Shown: positions 15,484 to 24,019 of the stretch, one piece after another | How positions within the stretch are numbered: the first letter of the stretch is position 1 | How the letters are laid out: the number at the start of each line of letters is the position of its first letter | Source: Chromobacterium piscinae | Lineage (GTDB): Bacteria; Pseudomonadota; Gammaproteobacteria; Burkholderiales; Chromobacteriaceae | Direction of reading: 5' to 3' | Length of the DNA: 64,000 bases | Assembly (NCBI RefSeq): GCF_021129175.1 | Contig: NZ_JAJOHV010000025.1 | Location: forward strand, 62,001 to 126,000 | Translations under genes and position numbers: made by a program | The notes under the pieces: generated by a model | Told to the model about the DNA's origin: nothing | What the model saw: the letters and a program-made list of their open reading frames with translations, nothing else | The model's database searches: none

Positions 15484-16812
15484 ATGGCAAGTCGCAAAGG
15501 AGGCAAAGTGGATGTGTCGTTCGCTGGCGAACAGCCGTTTACGGTTGCGGCGAAAGGCAAGGAACTGCCCTTCAACACGCTGACCGAGTTCCAGGTTTTC
15601 GCAGAAGAAAACAAGTTATCACCGGAAGCTATTGCATCGGTCAAAAAAGCGGTAGTACAACATTATGTGCAAATTGAGGAAACTAGCCCATTGTCCGCAG
15701 CACTTGGGGCGAACCTGCAGGCAGATAAAGGTGTCAGCGTTGGTCCGGACAGAGAAACACCGTTATACATCGTCAACCTGCCCTATAACCCGGACATCGT
15801 CAAAGCAATGCGTGCGGTGCCGGCGGCGCGCTTTGGCCAGGAAGCAAAGGCCTGGTTTGTTCCCTACGAAAGCCGCGCTGCACTCGAAACTGCGTTGCAA
15901 ATGGCTGACCAAGTGCTTGGTCAAGTAGCCAGTGCGAAAGCAGCAATCGACGAGGAAGTTAAAACTTTGGCCAAGGAAGGACAACTGCAAGGGATTACTC
16001 AGGAAACCGCGCTGCGGGTAACGGGGTTTCATCGTCCGGAGTGGATATATGTCGGTCCAATCGTAGCGGCCAACGCGCATTATGTGGCGCAGTTAGCCGA
16101 GCACGATAAAGACGCGGCGACCGTGGTCATCCATCGGGCAGCAGACTTGCCAGAGCCAGTGTTCAAGGGCGACAAAGTTGCAGTGTCATATGACAGCAAT
16201 GGCAAGGCTCAGCTGCTCACTCCTGAACAAGCTCAAACCAAATTCGCCAGCCTGGCCAACGAGCGTTTCCAAGCTACGCTCGGCAAGCAGGTAGACGGCA
16301 TCACGGTATCCGAAGCAGCTGAAGGCATGGTGGTGAAGATGGATTACAGCCTGAAGGCGGCGACTATCCTCTACCGACTGAACAAGTATGGTGATGATGC
16401 CGTGAAGTTCCAGCGGGAGCAGGGCGCTTACCTGGTTTCTCGCGAAGCACTCGATAAGGATGGAGCACTGGATGACTTCAAACGCACCTTGCATGCCGCG
16501 CGGCGCGAACTCCGCGAAGAGAAATCGGCTCGCAACGAGATCGAACAGATCGCCGAGCAAAAGCTGACCGGGGCTAAGGTGCAATACCCGCAGGGCAAGG
16601 ACGGAGAATTTCAGTCCGGCAAGATTGTTGCCGTGACTGATCGTTTTGTGTTGCAGGCCGCCGGCCGCGATTTCATGAGGGCGCATGATGCCTCTAAGTT
16701 AGCGGACGTGCCGGAAGTCGGCCAGACGGTCACGATCCGCTACGCAAAGGGCAAGGCAACCGTAGTGGACCGCAGCCAGGTGCAGGAGCGCTCGACGGGA
16801 ATGTCGCGCTAG
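15484..16812 (+). CDS. KfrB-domain protein with two KfrB-like modules and a HARP-like module
   Basis: The product is 442 residues; GGAGG lies a few bases before the start. A HARP/DUF5710-like module at about residues 90-140 contains LYIVNLPYNPDIVKAMRAVP and QEAKAWFVPYES. A first KfrB-like module is at about 185-245 (WIYVGPIVAANAHYVAQLAE then TVVIHRAADL). A helical segment follows at about 310-370. A second KfrB module is at about 375-432 (FQSGKIVAVTDRFVLQAAGR then HDASKL, VGQTVTIRYAKGKATVVD). The exact function of KfrB is not established; in RK2 kfrA/B/C affect plasmid stability. It probably shares a transcript with its KfrB-bearing neighbours. Confidence 0.72.
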   Translation: MASRKGGKVDVSFAGEQPFTVAAKGKELPFNTLTEFQVFAEENKLSPEAIASVKKAVVQHYVQIEETSPLSAALGANLQADKGVSVGPDRETPLYIVNLPYNPDIVKAMRAVPAARFGQEAKAWFVPYESRAALETALQMADQVLGQVASAKAAIDEEVKTLAKEGQLQGITQETALRVTGFHRPEWIYVGPIVAANAHYVAQLAEHDKDAATVVIHRAADLPEPVFKGDKVAVSYDSNGKAQLLTPEQAQTKFASLANERFQATLGKQVDGITVSEAAEGMVVKMDYSLKAATILYRLNKYGDDAVKFQREQGAYLVSREALDKDGALDDFKRTLHAARRELREEKSARNEIEQIAEQKLTGAKVQYPQGKDGEFQSGKIVAVTDRFVLQAAGRDFMRAHDASKLADVPEVGQTVTIRYAKGKATVVDRSQVQERSTGMSR

Positions 16813-16828
16813 TTTTCACCAATGAGAG
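16813..16828. promoter_or_regulatory. Degenerate operator-like site
   Basis: TTTTCACCAATGAGAG has three mismatches to the 16-bp operator. It is located directly between two KfrB-domain genes, which is the only reason to keep it. Confidence 0.25.
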
Positions 16829-16878
16829 GGCTGGCAGCCGCTGGTTCTCCTCATAATTCTTTGTATAAGGTAATTAAG

Positions 16879-18354
16879 ATGAGCACTGCCCAAAAAGATT
16901 TGTTTGAAATGCTCCACTCTGGCGATTTCGCCACGGCGCGCAAGCATATGGAGCTGCACGGCATTGACCCGAACATCAAGGACACTGCAATTGGCGGATT
17001 TCCCCCTTTGCTGTTTGCCGTCAAGGGCGACGACCTCGAGTTTGCCAAGTACCTGGTAGAGAAAGGGGCCGATGTAAACTGGAAAAGCAACGTGAGCCTG
17101 TTGCACGTGGCTCCGTCCGCCATCATGGCCGAGCTCTTGCTTGACGCCGGCGCAAAGGTAAATGTGGTCAGCAACGCTTCTCCGATCGGATCCGTGCAAA
17201 AGGGTACGCCGCTGCACTACGCGGTTTTTAACGACAATCCCGAGGTTGCCGAACTGCTTATCAAGCGCGGAGCCAACATCAATGCGATCGATGCCAACCG
17301 TCGCACGCCGCTGCATTATGCCGAGGCCCGGAGTCAGAAGATGGCGGCGATCCTGCTTCAGAATGGCGCCAATCCGGAAATGCGCGATCGCTGGAAAGAG
17401 ACTCCGGCGGATCTGCGCAACAGCGTTGCCAACAAAGGCGAGTTGAGCGCCGATACACAAGCTCAAACGGCACAGTCGGTGGTCGAGCAGGCAGCCCTGG
17501 TGGAAAAGTCTGAAGAGGTGAAGTCAAACGTCCAAGACGCAGCCGCCCAGGTTCAATTGGGTGAAGGTTCAATCCGACCGGCCGTGCCGCGCCAACAGCG
17601 GCAAACAGCAACCCAATCCAGCCCAGTTGCGAACGGCACGCCAACCAAGGCTGCGGCAGCACAAGATGAAGACCTGGTCATCAAGAATGCCTCACCGCAA
17701 CAAAAGACCCAAGATGAGCCGAAGAAGAAAGAGCCGCCGAAACGGTTGCATGGTGGGCAGTTCTTGGGCAACGAAAAAGGAGAATATCGGCGTATTGGCG
17801 AAGAGCGAGTTGCACTGTTCGACGACGGCGATCAGATCCGCTTCAACGACAAACAGATGGACACCTTCAAGGCCGGGGTTGAGTTGGCCAAGGAGAAGGG
17901 CTGGAGCGCCATCGAGGTACAAGGTAACGAGCGCTTCCGAAGGGAAGCCTGGCTGCATGCCCAAGCCTCCGGTATCGAGGTGATTGGTTATGATCCCAAC
18001 GAGAAAGACCTGAAGGACTTGGAACAGCTGGTGCAGCGGCAGAAAGCAGATTCGATCGGGCCTGCTGTCGAGTCGTCGCTTGAGGATGCTAAAGACATTA
18101 TCCTGGCCAACGGCAAAGGATACGTCGCAGCCAACGAAAAGGATGGAGCATACGCCGGAACCGTCATCGGCGAGACCGATCATCATGTGATAGTGATGGT
18201 GGACGGTCGCGCCGGCACGGCCACTGCGCTCCAGAAAGACAAACTGGATGGGCTAAAAGTGAAACCTGGCGAGGTCTTGAAAACGCAGTTCCGTGACGGG
18301 AAAGCGCTCAAGAAGGACAAGCCCCAGGCACAAACGCGCAGCTTGGCACATTAG
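16879..18354 (+). CDS. Ankyrin-repeat protein with LPD7-like and KfrB-like domains
   Basis: The product is 491 residues from the ATG at 16879. The N-terminal 195 residues contain about five ankyrin repeats: GGFPPLLFAVKGDDLEFAKY, LVEKGADVNW, LLLDAGAKVN, KGTPLHYAVFNDNPEVAELL, RRTPLHYAEARSQKMAAILL. A Gln/Ala/Pro-rich linker runs to about residue 285. An LPD7-like domain follows (about 295-390): GEYRRIGEERVALFDDGDQI, DKQMDTFKAGVELAKEKGW, ERFRREAWLHAQASGIEVIG. The C-terminal KfrB-like module (about 415-475) has YAGTVIGETDHHVIVMVDGR. LPD domains occur in large polyvalent proteins of phages and conjugative elements. Ankyrin repeats suggest protein binding, possibly of a host target. A strong terminator follows. 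Confidence 0.78.
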   Translation: MSTAQKDLFEMLHSGDFATARKHMELHGIDPNIKDTAIGGFPPLLFAVKGDDLEFAKYLVEKGADVNWKSNVSLLHVAPSAIMAELLLDAGAKVNVVSNASPIGSVQKGTPLHYAVFNDNPEVAELLIKRGANINAIDANRRTPLHYAEARSQKMAAILLQNGANPEMRDRWKETPADLRNSVANKGELSADTQAQTAQSVVEQAALVEKSEEVKSNVQDAAAQVQLGEGSIRPAVPRQQRQTATQSSPVANGTPTKAAAAQDEDLVIKNASPQQKTQDEPKKKEPPKRLHGGQFLGNEKGEYRRIGEERVALFDDGDQIRFNDKQMDTFKAGVELAKEKGWSAIEVQGNERFRREAWLHAQASGIEVIGYDPNEKDLKDLEQLVQRQKADSIGPAVESSLEDAKDIILANGKGYVAANEKDGAYAGTVIGETDHHVIVMVDGRAGTATALQKDKLDGLKVKPGEVLKTQFRDGKALKKDKPQAQTRSLAH

Positions 18355-18374
18355 ACGGTTGCACCGTCGCTACG

Positions 18375-18397
18375 AAGGGGCGCAAGCCCCTTTTTTT
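18375..18397 (+). terminator. Rho-independent terminator
   Basis: AAGGGGC, a short loop and GCCCC are followed by seven T residues. It closes the KfrB gene cluster. Confidence 0.9.
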
Positions 18398-18549
18398 GGT
18401 CAAAATCCAACAGGGACTTCCTTCCAACAGTGCTGGAATGTGGATTTGGAACCATTGCAATGCGCTAGGTTGCGAACAATGGCCACAGGAATCTGCGCCG
18501 CACTCTTTAAATTAAACATATATGTTATTATTTTGTGATTCATATCTAA

Positions 18550-18565
18550 TTTTCACTGGTGAAAA
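18550..18565. promoter_or_regulatory. 16-bp operator, perfect copy
   Basis: TTTTCACTGGTGAAAA ends nine bases before the ATG at 18575. It is preceded by AT-rich sequence including AACATATATGTT (18508-18519) that probably holds the promoter. Confidence 0.75.
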
Positions 18566-18574
18566 GGATTTGCC

Positions 18575-18859
18575 ATGGCGGGAGAGATGCTTTCCTACGA
18601 AGTTTTCCACTCGGAGCAGGGCATTTTTATCGCGGTTCCCGAGAACAGCGGCGTGTTCGCGGCCGACACCATCGTATACGACGGCAGGAATCGCTCGTTG
18701 GCGCTGGAAAATGACGGAGAGCCGCTGGCTATCCGTATGGCTAAATTGCCTAGCGCGGCCGTACCGCTGCTGCAGGGCGCGAGCGAACTAACCTTCGCCG
18801 AATTCGCCATCGGCGGTGTGGTGAGAGCGGATATTCGCCCACTTAGGTTGATTGGATAA
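18575..18859 (+). CDS. Hypothetical small protein under operator control
   Basis: The product is 94 residues; AAGGA sits between the operator and the ATG. I do not recognise the family. It looks like a compact mixed alpha/beta protein (YEVFHSEQGIFIAVPENSGV, AADTIVYDGRNRSLALE). It starts the transcription unit that continues 29 bases later with the ArdC-Toprim gene, under a perfect operator copy. Confidence 0.65.
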   Translation: MAGEMLSYEVFHSEQGIFIAVPENSGVFAADTIVYDGRNRSLALENDGEPLAIRMAKLPSAAVPLLQGASELTFAEFAIGGVVRADIRPLRLIG

Positions 18860-18888
18860 CCAGATATCCGCAATTGGGAGAGTAGAGC

Positions 18889-21800
18889 ATGGCTGTTTCC
18901 AATCAGCGCGACTATCGCGCAGAACTCACCGCGCAGATTATTGATCTGCTGCAAAAAAACAAAGCCCCCTGGGTAAAACCCTGGAATGGGAATGCCCCGG
19001 CCCCCACGTTGCCGTTCAATCCGGTCACTGCCGGCGGACGCAGTTATCGCGGCATAAACGCACTGTGGCTGCAGATCAAGATGATGACTGAAGGCTGGGA
19101 AGACCCCCGCTTCGTAACATTCAACCAAGCTGTCGATAGCGGCTGGAAAGTCATCGATTCCAAAGGTACTCAGCTTCAGTTCTGGGAGCTAACCGAAGAG
19201 CAAGTGCAGACTAATGCCGATGGGAAGTTGGTCAAAGTGAAGGTTCCGCTCAAAGAGCCGCGGTCCCACATTTTTACCGTCTTCAATGCAGCCCAGATCG
19301 AAGGCATGCCGGCCTTGAAGCTACCAGAGCGCAACTGGCAGCCTATCGAGATGGCTGAGGCGATCTTGGCCAGGTCCAAGGTGTCTATCATCCACGATCA
19401 GGCCGATCGCGCGTTTTACCATATGGCGGCGGATGAAATTCACCTCCCCCCGCAAACGTCGTTTGCAGACGCGACACGCTACTATGCAGTGGCCTTACAT
19501 GAACTTGGTCACGCTACAGGTCATCCGTCCCGACTGAATCGGGAATTCGGGGACTCTTTCAAGAGCCCTACTTATGCTCGGGAAGAGCTACGAGCCGAGC
19601 TTGCCAGCTTCTTCCTTTCGTTCAACCTTGGAATCCCACATGAGCCTGGCCAGCATGCTGCGTATACCGGCTCCTGGATACAAGCGCTCCAGGAGGACCA
19701 GAACGAGATATTCCGAGCCGCCAGAGATGCTGAGCAGATATGCAACCACATCATGTCGATGGCGAACGAGATCCAACTTGAGCGAGAACAACCCAAGCTG
19801 CAACGGCAGGCAGTAGCGCCATTTACCACGACATTGCAACAGCGCCCGGAGGAGATTGAGGTTGAACGGATCAGTGCCACAGGGAAGACTGACCGCCAGG
19901 GTGTCTATCGCTCAAAGGTCTCCTTCCGATTGAATGGTAAACCCGCCACGCTCGAGCTGGCCGAGGCGAAAGGACAACCTCAGCCTGTTTCGCACTATAT
20001 TCAGATCAGCGCCGACGGCAAGAGCGCTGAAGGCTCATTGTTCCACAATGGATCGGTTGATCTTAGTGAAGCAGACGACTTCACGGCCATCGATTCCCCA
20101 GCTCGAAGGCAAGAACGGAGACAGTTCAAGCAGGTTGCGGAAACGGTCCTGCAGCTTCGGGATGGGCAAAAGGCCTCGATCAGCGTCGAGGTCAGCCAGG
20201 CAAAGAACCCTGTCGCTAGCGCTTTTAAAGGGGTGCTGGCAGGTCTTCGCCAAGTCCGATCCCTATCGGAGTTACAGACGTATTGCGTCAGCGTCGACGA
20301 AGGCTTTCTGAATCGCCAACTGGTGATGGATGACAATGACTGGGTGGTTTTTACCCAGGCCGTGGCCGCCAAGACCGCCCAACTCGACCGAGGCAACACC
20401 CAAACCAACCGTGCCACAGCACCAGCCCCCGCAGCGCCCCCCTCTGAAAAACGAAGCAATGAGCCCGCAGAGCGTGAACTTGGCCGAACGTTCCTTGCTG
20501 TGCCCTTTGATGAAATCAAACGTGCCAAAGCCCTGGGCGCACGCTGGGATAAAGATCAAAAGGTATGGTACCTGCCACCTGGCAAAGATGTTGGGGCTCT
20601 CAAACAATGGATAGTTGATAACTCTACGCTTATAGCGGCCGGCATTAATCCAGCAGATGTGCTGATCGCATTTGAAAACGAGATGCGGAGCTACGGTCTG
20701 GTTGTGAGAGAGAGCCCGATAAACGATGGCAAATGGCACTATGTGCCAACAGAGACTTCTCGCGGCAACGCCAAAAATGGTGGGTATGTTCTTAACATGG
20801 CAGGCATCCCTAGCGGGTATATCAAGAACTTCAAAAATGGAGTCGAGGGACCGTGGCGTTATGACGGAGTCCAGCTGACCCCGGAACAGATGGCTGCATT
20901 GGAGGCTCAATCCCGTGAGCAGGCATTGCTGCGAGATCGAGAGGTTGCCGCCCAGCAGTCACAGATCGCTGACGCATGCGAAGTGGCGTTTAATCAGCTG
21001 AAATCCACCGGGGTTCATGACTACATGGACCGGAAAGATGTGGGAGCCTATGGGGTTCGCTTTGCCTCCGGCAAAGAGGTGGACATTGGCAAGCTGTTGA
21101 ACCTTGAGCATTTCCGCCGTAGTGACGAAGACTGGTTCATCATCCCGGGCCAGGACGTGAACGGCAAAATCTGGACCCTGCAGGCGATCTCCAGCAACAA
21201 AAATACGCCAAAGCTGTTTGTACGCGACGCCAGAAAGAAAGGCGCATTCCACCTGGTTGGCGCAAACAATATGTCCGAGTTATCGAAGGCGGTCGCGATC
21301 TTGTTTGCTGAAGGATATGCCACTGGTGCGAGTCTCCATGAAGCGACTGGCCTGCCGGTCGTGATCGGCTTCGACTCGGGCAATCTGGCCGAGGTAGCCA
21401 AGTCTGTTTGCAAGGTACTTCCAGCCAATCAACCCAAGCTTTTCTGCGCCGACAACGACCAATTCTTTGTAGATAAAGTGATCCAGCGCTTGGGGGAGGT
21501 TGCCGGGTTCGATCCTACCGACCCGAGCAAAGTCAAGGTCGCCACCAGCCTGACAGCAACCCGTGACATCAGCCTGCAAGGGCTCAAGGCAGATGGTCAA
21601 TGGCATGAACACACGCTTGGCCGTTACCGGTTGGAAATGGAGATCAAGACGGATGTAGTGGTCGAGGTGCGCGCTGAACTGCAAAAGCGAGGTAACGACG
21701 GTCGATACGAACGCTCGACCCGACTGTCTTCGCATAACACTGGCCTCCGGGCCGCGGCCGACGCAGCCAAACTGGTCGGCGGCATGATGACGGCACCAGA

Positions 21801-21978
21801 TTTTGCTTCACTTGATGGCCAACCGACCGATTTCAACGATCTAGCAGTACGGGAAGGACCGGCCCGTGTCCGACAAACTGTTGGCAACAGCCTTGGGCTG
21901 GGCTTCGCCCGCCTTAGCACGCAAGCGCCGGTTGCGCCGCAAACTATGGCTCGCCGCGAACTGGCACGTACTCGATAG
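18889..21978 (+). CDS. ArdC-like antirestriction zincin fused to DUF5710 and Toprim modules
   Basis: The product is 1029 residues. The N-terminal ArdC region (about 1-300) has the ssDNA-binding-like part (YRAELTAQIIDLLQKNKAPW, YRGINALWLQI) and a metalloprotease motif ALHELGHATGH at about 202-212 with zinc ligands HExxH. A DUF5710/HARP-like module lies at about 535-572 (FLAVPFDEIKRAKALGARW then KVWYLPPGKD). A TraC/primase-type Toprim module at about 805-880 has LFAEGYATGASLHEATGLPV, VIGFDSGNLAEV and LFCADNDQ. The chain thus combines protection from host restriction with primase-like features, suited to establishing transferred ssDNA in a recipient. It is downstream of a perfect operator copy; GAGAGTAGAGC precedes the ATG. 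Confidence 0.85.
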   Translation: MAVSNQRDYRAELTAQIIDLLQKNKAPWVKPWNGNAPAPTLPFNPVTAGGRSYRGINALWLQIKMMTEGWEDPRFVTFNQAVDSGWKVIDSKGTQLQFWELTEEQVQTNADGKLVKVKVPLKEPRSHIFTVFNAAQIEGMPALKLPERNWQPIEMAEAILARSKVSIIHDQADRAFYHMAADEIHLPPQTSFADATRYYAVALHELGHATGHPSRLNREFGDSFKSPTYAREELRAELASFFLSFNLGIPHEPGQHAAYTGSWIQALQEDQNEIFRAARDAEQICNHIMSMANEIQLEREQPKLQRQAVAPFTTTLQQRPEEIEVERISATGKTDRQGVYRSKVSFRLNGKPATLELAEAKGQPQPVSHYIQISADGKSAEGSLFHNGSVDLSEADDFTAIDSPARRQERRQFKQVAETVLQLRDGQKASISVEVSQAKNPVASAFKGVLAGLRQVRSLSELQTYCVSVDEGFLNRQLVMDDNDWVVFTQAVAAKTAQLDRGNTQTNRATAPAPAAPPSEKRSNEPAERELGRTFLAVPFDEIKRAKALGARWDKDQKVWYLPPGKDVGALKQWIVDNSTLIAAGINPADVLIAFENEMRSYGLVVRESPINDGKWHYVPTETSRGNAKNGGYVLNMAGIPSGYIKNFKNGVEGPWRYDGVQLTPEQMAALEAQSREQALLRDREVAAQQSQIADACEVAFNQLKSTGVHDYMDRKDVGAYGVRFASGKEVDIGKLLNLEHFRRSDEDWFIIPGQDVNGKIWTLQAISSNKNTPKLFVRDARKKGAFHLVGANNMSELSKAVAILFAEGYATGASLHEATGLPVVIGFDSGNLAEVAKSVCKVLPANQPKLFCADNDQFFVDKVIQRLGEVAGFDPTDPSKVKVATSLTATRDISLQGLKADGQWHEHTLGRYRLEMEIKTDVVVEVRAELQKRGNDGRYERSTRLSSHNTGLRAAADAAKLVGGMMTAPDFASLDGQPTDFNDLAVREGPARVRQTVGNSLGLGFARLSTQAPVAPQTMARRELARTR

Positions 21979-21986
21979 GAGCACAC

Positions 21987-22490
21987 ATGAAACAAGAAAG
22001 TATGAATAATATAGCGATAAAACATATTCAGTCGGTACTCAGCGCTTCCGACGTGATGATCCACACTGCCGGCCGCAGCCACCTGGCAGATCGAAGCAGT
22101 CTGTGCTTCATCGCGGACCAAGCGCTGAAGCTGCAGCGGCCAGGCTTTATGGTCGACGGGGCAGGGGAGAAGTATCGCATTGAGGGAGGCCTGTTGAGTG
22201 ACGAGCTCGACGATCTTTTCCGCACTACAGCGGGTCACCAGGCCGAGCACGAACTACGTTTGGCTGTGCATGCCTGGATCAGCGGTCAACCTGTTTCTCT
22301 GCATGATGGTTTTTCTGCGGCGGTACGCAAAAATCTGCAAATGCCGGTGAGTGTGGGAACTTTGACCAAAATTGCCGACGCGCTGTGCCAGGGTCAAGTG
22401 TTTGATTTTGCCCAGGCGGGTGGGGCACGTCCATTGTCTGCAACGCAGGCAGCGAGCATGCCTCCCGCGGCGCGCGGCGTCAGCCGCTAA
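21987..22490 (+). CDS. Hypothetical plasmid protein
   Basis: The product is 167 residues; GGAGCACAC precedes the start. It has no recognised domain. The middle is helical (FRTTAGHQAEHELRLAVHAW) and the C-terminal 30 residues are Ala/Pro-rich. It lies eight bases after the ArdC fusion and 15 before the PilT-like ATPase, so it is part of that transcription unit and probably acts in transfer or establishment. Confidence 0.6.
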   Translation: MKQESMNNIAIKHIQSVLSASDVMIHTAGRSHLADRSSLCFIADQALKLQRPGFMVDGAGEKYRIEGGLLSDELDDLFRTTAGHQAEHELRLAVHAWISGQPVSLHDGFSAAVRKNLQMPVSVGTLTKIADALCQGQVFDFAQAGGARPLSATQAASMPPAARGVSR

Positions 22491-22505
22491 CCTGGAGACA
22501 AGGAC

Positions 22506-23549
22506 ATGGAACTGAACGATCTCTTCGAGCTGTGCGTGCAGGAACGCGCGTCGGATATTCATCTGTCTGCGGGATACCCGCCGATGCTGCGTCAGCATGG
22601 CGAGATTCGATACCTCGGCATGGAGGAGTTGCTTGATAAACACCTGGCGGCAATGCTAGAGGGGTGCATGTCCCCAACACAGCAGAAGAGCTACGAACGT
22701 TCGCAGGAGTGCGATTTCGCTCTAGAGACGAACCACGGCCGGTTCCGCGCGAATACATTCTTTCAACAACGCGGTAAAGCTGCGGTGTTTCGTCATATCC
22801 CAAACCAAGTACCTACATTGGAAGAGCTCAAAGCGCCGGCAGTGTTGCGGCAGATCGCAGAGTATCCGCGTGGACTGGTGCTGGTCACCGGCCCGGCCGG
22901 TGCAGGCAAATCCACGACGTGCGCAGCAATGCTGGATTGGATCAACGAAACCCGCGCAGGGCACATCCTCACGATTGAAGACCCGATCGAGTTCATTCAC
23001 CCCAGGAAAAAATGCATCGTCAATCAACGCGAACTGGGAGCACAGACCTCGAGCTTCGCACGAGCGTTGAAAAGCGCGCTACGCGAAGACCCCAACGTGA
23101 TCATGATTGGGGAGTTGCGCGATCTAGAGACGATCAGATTGGCATTGACAGCTGCAGAGACGGGGCACTTGGTGTTCGGTACGTTACACACCAGTGGCGC
23201 GGCCAAGGCCGTGGACCGCATCATCGATGTGTTCCCTGCGGGTGAAAAAGAATTGGTGCGCTCAATGTTGGCTGGCAGTCTTCGCGCCATCGTGTCACAG
23301 ATCCTGCCGCGGAACAAACAAGGGAATGGGCGCGTTGCGGCTCACGAGATTCTGGTAGGCACCTCTGCTGTGCGCAACCTGATTCGCGAGAACAAGCTTC
23401 AGCAGATGGCCGGTCTTTTGCAGACCGGAAAGGAATTCGGTATGCAGACGCTGGATCAATCCTTGCAGGAGCTGGTTTGCTGCGGCGTGGTGTCCTTGCA
23501 GACGGCCAGAACCTTTGCGGATGATCCGACTAAGCTTGCCGGCGGCTGA
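22506..23549 (+). CDS. PilT/VirB11-superfamily secretion ATPase, PilT-like
   Basis: This 347-residue hexameric secretion ATPase has the PilT layout. The N-terminal PAS-like domain has ERASDIHLSAGYPPMLRQHG. Walker A is VTGPAGAGKSTTCAA at about residues 128-142. The Asp box includes HILTIEDPIEFIH, Walker B is DPNVIMIGELRD, and the His box is GHLVFGTLHTSGAAK. PilT proteins power type IV pilus retraction, and close relatives (TraJ/DotB) serve I-type conjugation. The plasmid's trb genes are P-type, so this may be a retraction-type motor acting with the coupling protein just downstream, or a VirB11 substitute. The true VirB11 (TrbB) could lie before the window. Confidence 0.88.
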   Translation: MELNDLFELCVQERASDIHLSAGYPPMLRQHGEIRYLGMEELLDKHLAAMLEGCMSPTQQKSYERSQECDFALETNHGRFRANTFFQQRGKAAVFRHIPNQVPTLEELKAPAVLRQIAEYPRGLVLVTGPAGAGKSTTCAAMLDWINETRAGHILTIEDPIEFIHPRKKCIVNQRELGAQTSSFARALKSALREDPNVIMIGELRDLETIRLALTAAETGHLVFGTLHTSGAAKAVDRIIDVFPAGEKELVRSMLAGSLRAIVSQILPRNKQGNGRVAAHEILVGTSAVRNLIRENKLQQMAGLLQTGKEFGMQTLDQSLQELVCCGVVSLQTARTFADDPTKLAGG

Positions 23550-23568
23550 GGCGACTATTCACTGCAAG

Positions 23569-23584
23569 TTTTCACCAGTGAAAA
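23569..23584. promoter_or_regulatory. 16-bp operator, perfect copy
   Basis: TTTTCACCAGTGAAAA lies 78 bases before the ATG at 23663. The AT palindrome-like GCAATATATATTG (23630-23642) lies in between. Confidence 0.75.
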
Positions 23585-23662
23585 CAGGAAGCATGGCATT
23601 CACTTTTCAATGAATGACTATGTTAATATGCAATATATATTGTTTTATTATTGGAAGTGCCT

Positions 23663-24010
23663 ATGTGCCCTAGCGAAATGTCTCAACGTCAGTTGGCTAG
23701 CTTTTCACCAACTATCGGAAATCATCCGTTCATACCCAATGAGGCGGTCAACGTGGAAGCGTGGCGTACTGCGCAGCACCAATTGTTCAACACGCGCAGC
23801 GAGTTGCTTGACCTGCTGATACTCATGGTGCAGGTCGAGGACGATGCTGGCTTAGGTAGTCTGGTAATGGACTTGGAGCGTTTCGTGTCCCGGCATGCAG
23901 GGCGCAACCCGGTACTGATTCCAAAGATGGAGAACATCGTAAAAACCTTCCTATCGTCACCGGGCAACGCCGGCGTGCTGGCGGATATGCTCCCGCTCGG
24001 CCACGCCTGA
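23663..24010 (+). CDS. Hypothetical protein upstream of the coupling protein gene
   Basis: The product is 115 residues from the ATG at 23663, five bases after GGAAG; a TTG at 23651 is an alternative start. It has no recognised family and is mostly helical (WRTAQHQLFNTRSELLDLLI). The coupling protein gene follows after nine bases, and a perfect operator copy lies upstream. It is probably a small transfer accessory protein. Confidence 0.6.
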   Translation: MCPSEMSQRQLASFSPTIGNHPFIPNEAVNVEAWRTAQHQLFNTRSELLDLLILMVQVEDDAGLGSLVMDLERFVSRHAGRNPVLIPKMENIVKTFLSSPGNAGVLADMLPLGHA

Positions 24011-24019
24011 CAGGAGAGC

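Noticed and set aside
23702-23710. TTTTCACCA half-site within the gene at 23663
   Set aside because: The right arm is absent (ACTATCGG) and it is inside a coding sequence.
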